Positions 56,105-64,000 of a stretch of DNA of 64,000 nt are shown here, piece by piece. The stretch covers positions 1,550,001 through 1,614,000 of the forward strand of contig NZ_CP011930.1 of the NCBI RefSeq assembly GCF_001040945.1, read 5' to 3'. The notes below the pieces were generated by a model, which had not been told where the DNA came from, made no database searches, and worked only from the letters and a program-made list of their open reading frames with translations. The position numbers and the translations under genes were made by a program. Numbering within the stretch: the stretch's first letter is position 1; each line of letters begins with the position of its first letter. The stretch comes from Herbaspirillum seropedicae. Its GTDB lineage: Bacteria; Pseudomonadota; Gammaproteobacteria; Burkholderiales; Burkholderiaceae_D.

Positions 56105-58999
56105 TCAGGCAAACTGACGCTTCTCGCCCTGGCCGAACAGGTTGCTGACGCAGCGGCCGCACAGGCCCGCATGCTCGGCATGAGACCCGACATCGGCGCG
56201 ATAGTGCCAGCAGCGTTCACATTTCTGATGCGCCGAGGGGGTGACCACCACAGCCTCTTCTTCCACCGAGGCCACACGGGTCACGCGGGCCGCCGAGGTG
56301 ATGAGCACGAACTTCAGGTCATCGCCCAGGCTTTCCAGCAGCGCCGCCTTCTCGCCCGCCACCTTCAGTTCCACCTCGGCTTGCAGGGAAGAACCGATGC
56401 TGCCAGCGATACGCACTTCTTCCAGCTGCTTGGTCACGGCGGCGCGCACTTCGTGCAGCACCGCGAACTTGGCCAGCAGGCCTTGCGCATCGGCCACTTC
56501 CGGCAGAGCGTAATAGACCTGCGAGAAGATGGTCTCGCCGCTGGCCTCGAAGGCTTCCTTGCCGGCAAAGAAGCTCCAGGCTTCCTCTGCGGTGAAGGAC
56601 AGGATCGGAGCCATCAGGCGCAGCAGCGACTGGGTGATATGCCAGACGGCGGTCTGCGCCGAGCGGCGTGCGGCCGAATCCACGCCACTGGTGTAGAGAC
56701 GATCCTTGAGGATGTCCAGGTAGAAGCCGCCCAGGTCTTCCGAGCAGTACATCTGCAGCTTGGCCACCACCGGGTGGAATTCATAGGTCTCGAAGTGCGC
56801 CAGCACCTCGCCCTGCAGGCGCGCCATGTTGGCGATCGCGTAGCGGTCGATTTCCAGCAGCTCGGCCATCGGCACGGCGTGTTGCGCCGGGTCGAAGTCG
56901 GAGGTGTTGGCCAGCAGGAAGCGCAGGGTGTTGCGGATGCGGCGGTAGGCCTCGGTGACGCGCTTGAGGATTTCTTCCGAGATCGAGATCTCGCCGGAGT
57001 AGTCGCTGGAGGCGACCCACAGGCGCAGGATTTCGGCGCCCAGCGAGTCGGCCACCTTTTGCGGCTCCACGCCGTTCTTGAGCGACTTCGACATCTTGCG
57101 GCCTTCGCCATCCACCACGAAGCCGTGCGTGAGCAGCGCCTTGTAGGGGGCGCGGCCGTTGAGCATCGACGAGGTCAGCAGCGAAGAGTGGAACCAGCCG
57201 CGGTGCTGGTCCGAACCTTCCAGGTAGAGGTCCGCCGGGAACTGCAGCTCTTGCCTGTGCGAGCCGCGCAGCACGGTCTGATGGGTCGAGCCGGAGTCGA
57301 ACCAGACGTCCAGCGTGTCCTTGTTCTTCAGGTACTGGTCGGCCTCGTCGCCCAGCAATTCCTTGGGATCGAGCGCCTGCCAGGCTTCGATGCCGCCTTG
57401 CTCGATGCGCTGGGCGATCTGTTCCAGCAATTCAGGCGTGCGCGGATGCAGTTCGCCTGTTTCCTTGTGGACGAAGAAGGCCATCGGCACCCCCCACTGG
57501 CGCTGGCGCGACAGGGTCCAGTCCGGACGGTTGGCGATCATGCCGTGCAGGCGCGCCTTGCCCCAGCCGGGGAAGAAGGCGGTGTCCTCGATGCCTTGCA
57601 GCGCGGTCTGGCGCAGGCTGGGGCCGCCATCCTTGGGCGTGTTGTCCATGCTGGCGAACCACTGCGAGGTGGCGCGATAGATGATGGGGCTCTTGTGGCG
57701 CCAGCAGTGCATGTAGCTGTGGCTGAACATGATCAGCTTGAACAGCGAACCGATTTCCTCGAGCTTGTCGCAGATGGGCTTGGAGGCTTCCCAGATGGTC
57801 AGGCCGGCAAACAGCGGCAGCCAGGAGGCATAGCGTCCATCGCCCATGACCGGGTTGAGGATGTCGTCATCCTTCATCCCGTGCGCCTTGCAGGAGACGA
57901 AGTCTTCGATACCGTAAGCCGGGGAGGAGTGGACGATGCCGGTACCGCTGTCGGCCGTCACGTACTCGCCCAGGAACACCGGCGACAGACGGTCGTAGCC
58001 CGCATCGGCCTTGGCCAGCGGATGATGGAAGCGGATCAGCGAGAGCTTCTCGCCGGTGGTGGTGGCGATGATCTTGCCTTCCAGGCCGAAGCGCTCCAGG
58101 CAGGAGGCCACCAGGTCCTTGGCCAGGATCAGCAGCGTGGCTTCGCCATTGCGGCTGGTTTCCACCAGCGCGTATTCGAATTCCGGATGCACGTTCAGCG
58201 CCTGGTTGGCCGGGATGGTCCAGGGCGTGGTGGTCCAGATGACGATATAGCCGTGGCGGGTCGGCAGATCGGTCAGGCCGAAGGCGGTGGCGACCTTGTC
58301 ATGTTCGGCAAAGGGGAAGCCGACGTCGATGGCCGGGTCGCGCTTGTCCTGGTATTCCACCTCGGCTTCGGCCAGGGCCGAGCCGCAGTCGAAGCACCAG
58401 TTCACAGGCTTCAGGCCGCGATAGACATAGCCCTTCTCCAGGATCTTGCCGAGCGCGCGCAGCTCGTCGGCTTCATTGGAGAAGTTCATGGTCTTGTAGG
58501 GGTTGTCCCATTCACCAAGTACGCCCAGGCGGATGAAATCCTTCTTCTGCAGCGCGATCTGTTCATTGGCGTAGGCGCGCGCCTTGGCTTGCACCTCGGC
58601 CACCGGCAGGTTCTTGCCGTACTTCTTCTCGATCTGGATCTCGATGGGCATGCCGTGGCAATCCCAGCCCGGCACGTATTGCGCGTCAAAGCCGGCCATG
58701 TTGCGTGCCTTGACGATCATGTCCTTGAGGATCTTGTTGACGGCATGGCCCAGATGGATCTCGCCGTTGGCATACGGGGGACCGTCATGCAGGATGAACT
58801 TGGGACGACCTGCCGATGCCTTGCGGATGCGCTCGTAGACCTTCTTCTCCTGCCATTGCTTGACCCATTGCGGCTCGCGCTTGGCGAGGTCGCCGCGCAT
58901 GGGGAAGGCGGTCTCGGTCATATTGACCGGGTACTTGGAGGGGGCTTTGCCGGCTTTTTCCGGTTTGCCGGGCTTGGCGGAGGATTCGTTGTTGGACAT
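56105..58999 (-). CDS. ileS: Isoleucyl-tRNA synthetase
   Basis: 964 residues, class I synthetase of the bacterial (type 1) form. The HIGH motif is '[11 protein letters not shown]' and KMSKS is '[11 protein letters not shown]'. A CP1 editing domain lies between ('[14 protein letters not shown]'), an anticodon-binding domain follows, and the C-terminal zinc finger has Cys in '[12 protein letters not shown]' and '[11 protein letters not shown]'. It charges tRNA-Ile and edits Val. The start at 58999 gives a 25-residue Lys/Pro-rich tail before the core. It lies 123 bases downstream of ribF. Confidence 0.98.
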   Translation of the reverse strand: MSNNESSAKPGKPEKAGKAPSKYPVNMTETAFPMRGDLAKREPQWVKQWQEKKVYERIRKASAGRPKFILHDGPPYANGEIHLGHAVNKILKDMIVKARNMAGFDAQYVPGWDCHGMPIEIQIEKKYGKNLPVAEVQAKARAYANEQIALQKKDFIRLGVLGEWDNPYKTMNFSNEADELRALGKILEKGYVYRGLKPVNWCFDCGSALAEAEVEYQDKRDPAIDVGFPFAEHDKVATAFGLTDLPTRHGYIVIWTTTPWTIPANQALNVHPEFEYALVETSRNGEATLLILAKDLVASCLERFGLEGKIIATTTGEKLSLIRFHHPLAKADAGYDRLSPVFLGEYVTADSGTGIVHSSPAYGIEDFVSCKAHGMKDDDILNPVMGDGRYASWLPLFAGLTIWEASKPICDKLEEIGSLFKLIMFSHSYMHCWRHKSPIIYRATSQWFASMDNTPKDGGPSLRQTALQGIEDTAFFPGWGKARLHGMIANRPDWTLSRQRQWGVPMAFFVHKETGELHPRTPELLEQIAQRIEQGGIEAWQALDPKELLGDEADQYLKNKDTLDVWFDSGSTHQTVLRGSHRQELQFPADLYLEGSDQHRGWFHSSLLTSSMLNGRAPYKALLTHGFVVDGEGRKMSKSLKNGVEPQKVADSLGAEILRLWVASSDYSGEISISEEILKRVTEAYRRIRNTLRFLLANTSDFDPAQHAVPMAELLEIDRYAIANMARLQGEVLAHFETYEFHPVVAKLQMYCSEDLGGFYLDILKDRLYTSGVDSAARRSAQTAVWHITQSLLRLMAPILSFTAEEAWSFFAGKEAFEASGETIFSQVYYALPEVADAQGLLAKFAVLHEVRAAVTKQLEEVRIAGSIGSSLQAEVELKVAGEKAALLESLGDDLKFVLITSAARVTRVASVEEEAVVVTPSAHQKCERCWHYRADVGSHAEHAGLCGRCVSNLFGQGEKRQFA

Positions 59000-59122
59000 G
59001 ACAAGGCTTTCGTTGAATGCAGGTTGATTCGGTAGCCGCGCGCGGCGAGATGCGCGCTGGCGAGATGCAGGATGGGGCGGCTGGACAGCAGCGGGAGCAG
59101 GGCTCCGGCTGCCGCCCAGCGT

Positions 59123-60100
59123 TCAAATTCGGTCGGTGGCCGAGACGGCGAAACCGGCGTTCTCGCGGAACCAGGCTCGCGCATGGTCCACATCGCGCGC
59201 GATGGCGGCCGTCAGCGTGGGCAGATCGACGTACTTCTCTTCGTCGCGCAGCTTCTTGAGGAATTCCACGCGCACCAGCTTGCCGTAGCAATCGCCCTTG
59301 AAGTCCAGCAGATGAGTCTCCAGCAGCACCCGGCCGCTGTCGTCCACCGTCGGACGCACGCCCAGGCTGGCCACGGCCGGCAGCGGCTGCTCGGCCAGTC
59401 CGTGCACCTGCACCACGAAGATGCCCGAGAGCGCCGGGCGCTTGTGGCCCACGCGCATGTTCAGCGTCGGGAAGCCGATGGTGCGGCCCAGCTTCTTGCC
59501 GTGGACGACCCGACCGCTGATGGCGTAGGGGTGGCCCAGCAACTGGCGCGACAGGCCGAAATCAGCCTCGGCCAGGGCGGCGCGCACGGCCGAAGAGGAG
59601 ATGCGCACCCCGGCATTGGTCACCGTAGGCAGCGCGTGGACTTCGAAGCCGTACTGCTGGCCGGCGGCGATCAGGGTGTCCAGGGTGCCGGCGCGGCGCG
59701 CGCCAAAGCAGAAGTCGTCGCCCACCATCAGCCAGCGCACGTGCAGGCCCTGCACCAGGATCTTCTCGATGAAGTCTTGCGGGGAGAGGGCGGCGAAATG
59801 GCTGCCGAAGTGTTCCACCACCACGCGGTCGATGCCGGAGTTGGCCAGTGCTTCGAGCTTGTCGCGCAGGTTGGCGATACGCGCCGGGGCGCGTTCGGGC
59901 GTGCCGGCCAGCTGGGCGAAGAATTCACGCGGATGCGGCTCGAAGGTCATCACCGCCGCGTCCAGCCCCAGTTTGCCGGCGGCCTCGCGCACGCGCGCCA
60001 AGAGAGCCTGGTGGCCCAGATGCACGCCGTCGAAATTGCCGATGGTCAGCGCGCACGGGGCGCGCGATTCGGCTGTGGGAAGTCCGCGAAATACCTTCAT
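59123..60100 (-). CDS. ribF: Bifunctional riboflavin kinase / FAD synthetase
   Basis: 325 residues. The N-terminal FMN adenylyltransferase has 'TIGNFDGVHLGHQ' and 'FEPHPREFF'. The C-terminal riboflavin kinase has 'GRTIGFPTLNMRV' and 'LETHLLDF'. It makes FMN and FAD. First gene of the leftward ribF-ileS-lspA-coaBC-dut-(M48-like) run. A TATAAT (60144-60139 on this strand) about 39 bases upstream of the ATG is a likely -10 box, without a good -35. Confidence 0.96.
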   Translation of the reverse strand: MKVFRGLPTAESRAPCALTIGNFDGVHLGHQALLARVREAAGKLGLDAAVMTFEPHPREFFAQLAGTPERAPARIANLRDKLEALANSGIDRVVVEHFGSHFAALSPQDFIEKILVQGLHVRWLMVGDDFCFGARRAGTLDTLIAAGQQYGFEVHALPTVTNAGVRISSSAVRAALAEADFGLSRQLLGHPYAISGRVVHGKKLGRTIGFPTLNMRVGHKRPALSGIFVVQVHGLAEQPLPAVASLGVRPTVDDSGRVLLETHLLDFKGDCYGKLVRVEFLKKLRDEEKYVDLPTLTAAIARDVDHARAWFRENAGFAVSATDRI

Positions 60101-60288
60101 TGAGCCGCTGGATAGATGCGCTGTTGCAAAAGCCTTCCATTATAAATGGTTTCGGAGGCTTTCCCTGATTTGGTGGCAGGATCGGGGCGATCAGGCCGCC
60201 AGGGGCGGATATCCAGAGCAGTTTTCATATTTCCTAGATGAAACATTGCTGGTATTTCATCTGAATTCCTCTTCCTTGCTTCCTTGCT

Positions 60289-60993
60289 TCACTGCTGTGC
60301 CAACGCCGCCTCCGGTTCCTGCAACTGGCGCGCCTCGGCCAGCATCCAGATGGTGATCTTCCGGACTTCCAGCTTGCTCTGCGTGATATGGGCGCGCAGC
60401 AGGATCTGGGCTTCAGTGGCCTTGCGCTTGGCAATCAACTGCAGGATCTTGCCGTGTTCCTCGTAGGTGGCGTCGATGCGCTTTTTCTTCAGGAAGTCGA
60501 GCCGGCGCACGATGCGGATCTTTTCCGTGACCTCGGTATGTACCCGCGTCATCTCCTCATTGCCGGCCGCTGCGACCAGGTTGGTGTGGAAAGCCTCGTC
60601 CAGCTGGGCCACCTTGACCGCATCGGTCTGTCGCGCATCGGGTTCGGCCAGCCAGATGGCGTTCAATTGCGTCAGTTCGGCGCTGGCCTCCGGCTGGCTG
60701 CAGAGTTTGTCCAGCGCAGCCATTTCCAGCACGATGCGCAGGTCATAGAGATTGTCGAGCCGGTCGAAGTCGATGGGGCAGACCTTCCAGCCGCGCCGAA
60801 AGCCCACTTCCAGATAGCCTTCGCGCTGCAGCCGGAACAGCGCATCGCGCAAGGGCGTGCGCGAGACCCCCTGGCGTTGCGCCATCTCGGTCTCGGTGAA
60901 ATTGTCGCCCGGCAGCAGGCGGAAGCTGAAGATATCGTCCTTGAGCCGGTGATAGACCTGTTCGGCGAGCGCATTGGCGAGGGTGACAGTCAT
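60289..60993 (-). CDS. GntR-family (FCD) regulator of the adjacent catabolic operon
   Basis: 234 residues. The winged helix (about 8-70) contains 'FTETEMAQRQGVSRTPLRDAL'-type sequence (here split around QGVSRTPLRDA), followed by an FCD effector domain (about 85-215). It is the last gene of a leftward cluster with AtzH-like, hydrolase and ABC genes, 36 bases after the AtzH-like stop, so it probably controls that cluster in response to a pathway intermediate. The effector is unknown. Confidence 0.86.
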   Translation of the reverse strand: MTVTLANALAEQVYHRLKDDIFSFRLLPGDNFTETEMAQRQGVSRTPLRDALFRLQREGYLEVGFRRGWKVCPIDFDRLDNLYDLRIVLEMAALDKLCSQPEASAELTQLNAIWLAEPDARQTDAVKVAQLDEAFHTNLVAAAGNEEMTRVHTEVTEKIRIVRRLDFLKKKRIDATYEEHGKILQLIAKRKATEAQILLRAHITQSKLEVRKITIWMLAEARQLQEPEAALAQQ

Positions 60994-61029
60994 GGCGCAA
61001 TCATTCGGATGTTCTTGGAGGAGTCCAGC

Positions 61030-61407
61030 TCAGGCCATCAGGCTGACGTGGGCGGCGACGATGCGCCAGCCCTCGGCCATGCGCACCCAGGTCTGCATCT
61101 GCCGGCCGATCCGCTCCGAGGTATGGTCGGTGAATTCGGTGGAGACCGTAGCATAGTCCTGGCCAAAGGTGGTGACAACGGTGCGATGCAGCTTGCGCGA
61201 GGCCGGCACCGGCGTGCAGCGCTGGCGGTACTGGCGGATCGCCTCGCCGCCCAGCAGTACCTCGCCCACGCCATAGCGCACCGTCTCGGGGGCATACCAG
61301 AACCAGCGGTCCAGGGTCGCAATGTCATTGATGAGCAGGGCGTATTCATAGTCGGCAAAGGCGTGTTCGACTTCGGCGACCACGTGGGGCAGGTTCACTT
61401 GCATCAT
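61030..61407 (-). CDS. AtzH-like (SnoaL-fold, DUF3225) protein
   Basis: 125 residues of the NTF2/SnoaL-like fold. '[26 protein letters not shown]' spans the family core (seen around residues 30-55), with '[18 protein letters not shown]' and '[12 protein letters not shown]' later. Relatives are called AtzH/HpxZ and sit beside amidases of cyanuric acid, biuret or purine nitrogen pathways, where AtzH was linked to decarboxylation of carboxylated urea compounds (recollection). The ATG overlaps the upstream hydrolase stop by 4 bases, showing coupling. Confidence 0.8.
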   Translation of the reverse strand: MMQVNLPHVVAEVEHAFADYEYALLINDIATLDRWFWYAPETVRYGVGEVLLGGEAIRQYRQRCTPVPASRKLHRTVVTTFGQDYATVSTEFTDHTSERIGRQMQTWVRMAEGWRIVAAHVSLMA

Positions 61408-62087
61408 GGATGTTCTCCGGCATAAGCGGTCACGGCGCTCTGCAATTGCGCCAGCGGCGCGCGCCAGCCGACGATGCCGCCCTGGGCGGTGAGCATGTCG
61501 AGCGTGGCGCGATGGAAGGCGGGGAAGTAGCTGGCGCAGGCGTCTTCCACCACCAGGCATTCATAGCCGCGGTCATTGGCTTCGCGCATCGAGGTCTGCA
61601 CGCAGACTTCGGTAGTGACGCCCGCCACCAGCAGATGCGTGATGCCGCGCTCCTGCAATTGCGCGTGCAGGTCGGTGGCGTAGAAGGCGCCCTTGCCGGG
61701 CTTGTCGATGACGATCTCGCCGGCCATGGGGGTCAACTGCGGCAGGATCTGGTTGCCCGGCTCGCCGCGCACCAGGATGCGGCCCATCGGCCCGACATCG
61801 CCGATGCCCAGCGTCGGGTTGCCGCGCAGGCGCTTGGTGCGCGGGCAGTCCGACAGGTCGGGCAGGTGCGACTCACGCGTATGCACCACCAGCATCTGCG
61901 TCTGGCGCGCCAGCGCCAGCAGCGCTGCCACGGTCGGCACGATGGCGCCCAAGGGGCGTACGTCGTTGCCCAGTGCGCTGCCGAACCCGCCTTCCTCGAC
62001 AAAGTCGCGCTGCATGTCGATCACCACCAGCGCCGTGCTGCGCGGATGGAACTGATAGGGATAGGGAAATGCGTCGATGCGGATCAT
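61404..62087 (-). CDS. Isochorismatase-family cysteine hydrolase (biuret/triuret hydrolase-like)
   Basis: 227 residues. The catalytic triad of the family is visible: Asp in 'VVIDMQRDF', Lys in 'IDKPGKGAF' and Cys in '[18 protein letters not shown]'. It shares '[10 protein letters not shown]', '[11 protein letters not shown]' and 'DKPGKGAF' with biuret hydrolase BiuH but differs in the last third ('[15 protein letters not shown]'). It is thus a paralogue of the partial gene at the window edge. A plausible role is triuret or another ureide amide hydrolysis; a triuret hydrolase (TrtA) was reported from a Herbaspirillum strain (recollection). It overlaps both neighbours by 4 bases. Confidence 0.82.
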   Translation of the reverse strand: MIRIDAFPYPYQFHPRSTALVVIDMQRDFVEEGGFGSALGNDVRPLGAIVPTVAALLALARQTQMLVVHTRESHLPDLSDCPRTKRLRGNPTLGIGDVGPMGRILVRGEPGNQILPQLTPMAGEIVIDKPGKGAFYATDLHAQLQERGITHLLVAGVTTEVCVQTSMREANDRGYECLVVEDACASYFPAFHRATLDMLTAQGGIVGWRAPLAQLQSAVTAYAGEHP

Positions 62088-63652
62088 GCGGCCTCGGCGT
62101 GGGTGGATTGTTGGGCGTGCCCGGCCATCCAGCGGCCCAGGGCGGCGCGGTCCGCGCCTTCTTTGGCCACGTCTTGCGCCACGTGGACGATGCGGCCTTC
62201 GGTCATCACCAGGATGCGGTCAGACAGTTCCAGCAGTTCATCCAGGTCTTCGCTCACCAGCAGCACCGCCGCGCCGCGTGCGCGGGCTTGCAGCAGGCGG
62301 GCGTGGATGTCGGCGACCGAGGCGAAGTCCAGTCCGAATACCGGATTGGCCACGATGAGCACATTGGCCGCGCCGTCCTGGCCGTCTTCCCCCAGCTCGC
62401 GCGCCAGCACGGCGCGCTGCACATTGCCGCCGGAAAGCGTGCCAATGGGACGTTCCGGCACTGGCGGCTTGACGTTGAAGGCGCTGATCAGGGCTTGCGC
62501 CTGGCGCTTCATGGCGCTGCGGTCGATGCGCCAGCCGCCGCGCTTGAAGGGCGCGACGTCGAAATTGCGCAAGGCCATGTTCTCGGCCACGCTCATGCCG
62601 GCGATGCAGGCATTGCGCAGCGGTTCTTCGGGCAGCGCAAAGACGCGCAGACGACGCATCTCTTCGCGGGTGGCGGCGTAGGGTGCGCCTTCCACGCGGA
62701 TCTCGCCCAGCAGGAGGCGGCGCTGGCCCAGCAGGGCTTCCACCAGTTCTTTCTGACCATTGCCGGAGATGCCGGCCAGGCCGACGATCTCACCGCGCCT
62801 GACCTGCAGCGACAGCGCACGCACGGCGGCCACGCCGCGATCATTGTTGACCGTCAGGTCCCGCACCTCCAGTCCCACGGACGCCTGCACAGGCACTGCG
62901 GGGCGCGCCACCTGCGCCTTCTCTGCGCGGGCCTGGCCCATCATCCAGTGCGCCAGCATATCCGGGCTGGTCTCGGCGACGCGGGCGCTGCCGACCAGGC
63001 GGCCCTTGCGCAACACGGTCACATCGTCGGCATAGGCGCTCACCTCGTGGAACTTGTGCGTGATCATCAGCACGGTCAATTCCTGCTGGCGCGTCAGTGC
63101 ATGCATCAGGCCCAGCACTTCGTCGGCTTCCTGCGGGGTGAGTACGGAGGTTGGTTCGTCCAGGATCAGGAAGCGGCGGCGCAGGTAGAGTTGCTTGAGG
63201 ATTTCCAGCTTCTGCTTCTCGCCAGCGGACAGGCTGCTGACCGTGCGTTCCGGCGACAGTTTGAAGGGCATTTTGGCCATGAATTCTTCCAGCACCGCGC
63301 GCTCGCTGCTCCAGCGGATGCGCCAGGGCAGGTCACCGCGCGCCAGCAGCAGGTTCTCCGCCACGGTGAGGCTGGGCGCCAGCGTGAAGTGCTGGTAGAC
63401 CATGCCGATGCCGAGCTGGTTGGGTACGCGTGCACTGCGGATGTCCACCTCGCGGCGATCGGCCAGGATGCTGCCCTGGTCCAGCGGGCTATAGCCGACC
63501 AGGCCCTTGACCAGGGTGCTCTTGCCCGCGCCGTTCTCGCCCAGCAGGGCGTGGATGGTGCCGGCGCGGATCTTCAGCGAGACCTCATCGAGCGCGCGAA
63601 AGCTGCCGAAGGACTTGCCGGCGTTGATGATCTCCAGCTCGAGGGCATGCAT
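62084..63652 (-). CDS. ABC transporter ATPase with two nucleotide-binding domains (BMP/nucleoside type)
   Basis: 522 residues. NBD1 is complete: Walker A 'GENGAGKST', signature 'LSAGEKQK', Walker B 'FLILDEP'. NBD2 is degenerate: 'GISGNGQKE' in place of Walker A, signature 'LSGGNVQR', and 'VANPVFGLD' in place of DEP. This asymmetry is typical of the RbsA/YufO class serving BMP-family (nucleoside or purine-like) importers. Permeases and binding protein are not within the window and should lie beyond its right edge. It starts 2 bases after the upstream biuH-like stop and overlaps the downstream hydrolase start by 4 bases. Confidence 0.9.
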   Translation of the reverse strand: MHALELEIINAGKSFGSFRALDEVSLKIRAGTIHALLGENGAGKSTLVKGLVGYSPLDQGSILADRREVDIRSARVPNQLGIGMVYQHFTLAPSLTVAENLLLARGDLPWRIRWSSERAVLEEFMAKMPFKLSPERTVSSLSAGEKQKLEILKQLYLRRRFLILDEPTSVLTPQEADEVLGLMHALTRQQELTVLMITHKFHEVSAYADDVTVLRKGRLVGSARVAETSPDMLAHWMMGQARAEKAQVARPAVPVQASVGLEVRDLTVNNDRGVAAVRALSLQVRRGEIVGLAGISGNGQKELVEALLGQRRLLLGEIRVEGAPYAATREEMRRLRVFALPEEPLRNACIAGMSVAENMALRNFDVAPFKRGGWRIDRSAMKRQAQALISAFNVKPPVPERPIGTLSGGNVQRAVLARELGEDGQDGAANVLIVANPVFGLDFASVADIHARLLQARARGAAVLLVSEDLDELLELSDRILVMTEGRIVHVAQDVAKEGADRAALGRWMAGHAQQSTHAEAA

Positions 63653-63654
63653 GC

Positions 63655-64000
63655 TCAGGCCCCGATCACGGCAATGAGCGCGGCCGAATCCGCGACCGCG
63701 CCGAAGACGCCGCCCTGCATCTTGATCATCGACAGCGCCGCCAGGTGGTTGTTGTAATCGGTCGCGCCGCAGCAGTCCGACAGCATCACGCATTCGAAGC
63801 CACGGTCATTGGCCTCGCGCATGGTGGTATGCACACAGACGTCGGTGGTGATGCCGGTCAGCACGATGTTGCGGATGCCGCGGGTGTGCAAAATCATTTC
63901 CAGATCGGTAGCGCAGAAGGAACCCTTGCCGGGTTTGTCGATGATGATCTCGCCGGCGATGGGGGCCAGTTCGGGAATGATTTCCCAGCCTGGTTCGCCG
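63655..64000 (-). CDS. biuH: Biuret hydrolase-like cysteine hydrolase (5' end outside window)
   Basis: About 114 C-terminal residues are visible and the frame is open to the window edge. It shows '[10 protein letters not shown]', active-site Lys in '[15 protein letters not shown]', the catalytic Cys in '[20 protein letters not shown]' (split), '[13 protein letters not shown]' and 'KMQGGVFG'. This is a very close match, from memory, to Rhizobium leguminosarum BiuH, which hydrolyses biuret to allophanate. The catalytic Asp lies upstream of the window. Head of the visible leftward operon with the ABC ATPase and a second hydrolase. Confidence 0.85.
   Translation of the reverse strand, partial: GEPGWEIIPELAPIAGEIIIDKPGKGSFCATDLEMILHTRGIRNIVLTGITTDVCVHTTMREANDRGFECVMLSDCCGATDYNNHLAALSMIKMQGGVFGAVADSAALIAVIGA

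Noticed and set aside
56024-59035. About 1000-codon open frame antisense to ileS
   Set aside because: Same GC-bias artefact. ileS on the other strand is unambiguous, with all its synthetase motifs.

Overview
The window is GC-rich (roughly 63% by eye), densely coded chromosomal DNA of a betaproteobacterium. Gene content and local order (murJ/rpsT, yhbY/rlmE-ftsH-folP-glmM, ribF-ileS-lspA-coaBC-dut, clpS-clpA, carAB-greA), xWxxF-tailed chemoreceptors and a biuret/triuret-type gene cluster point to Burkholderiales, most likely Oxalobacteraceae close to Herbaspirillum. This placement is inferred from gene content and was not tested by a search. No prophage, insertion sequence or CRISPR array was seen.

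Left part (1-23 kb), accessory and signalling functions: the end of a drug-efflux operon (outer-membrane channel plus TetR repressor); two methyl-accepting chemotaxis receptors flanking a MerR regulator, the second followed by a GAF/degenerate-GGDEF/EAL protein; a 7TM hybrid histidine kinase beside a receiver-AraC regulator; an atypical winged-helix response regulator behind an AT-rich region; a ketodeoxyarabonate-dehydratase-like gene divergent from a LysR regulator; a NanR-like GntR regulator; a SufR-like Cys-rich repressor divergent from an MFS pump, with two matching operator palindromes; YigZ and an orphan ParB-like protein; a patatin lipoprotein; an NlpC/P60 hydrolase; and a GlcG/HbpS protein.

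Middle (23-52 kb), mostly housekeeping: carAB, greA, yhbY, rlmE, ftsH, folP, glmM, a phoB-type regulator without phoR, two c-type cytochromes, a tRNA-Arg(CCU) gene interrupted by a group I intron, mrcA (PBP1A), uup, a SirB1-like protein, murJ, rpsT, a DUF192 protein, a tiny secreted Ala/Lys repeat protein, rluE, icd, a cold-shock gene, and clpS-clpA.

Right part (52-64 kb): a leftward ribF-ileS-lspA-coaBC-dut operon ending in an M48-like lipoprotein whose zinc motif is broken. Next comes a leftward operon with a biuret-hydrolase-like enzyme (cut by the window edge), a two-domain ABC ATPase of the BMP/nucleoside type, a second cysteine hydrolase, an AtzH-like protein and a GntR regulator. It is best read as uptake and hydrolysis of biuret/triuret-like compounds for nitrogen.

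The most notable items are the self-splicing-type intron in tRNA-Arg(CCU), the two-hydrolase biuret/triuret-like operon, the three consecutive hairpins between carB and greA, and the SufR-like regulator with its paired operators.
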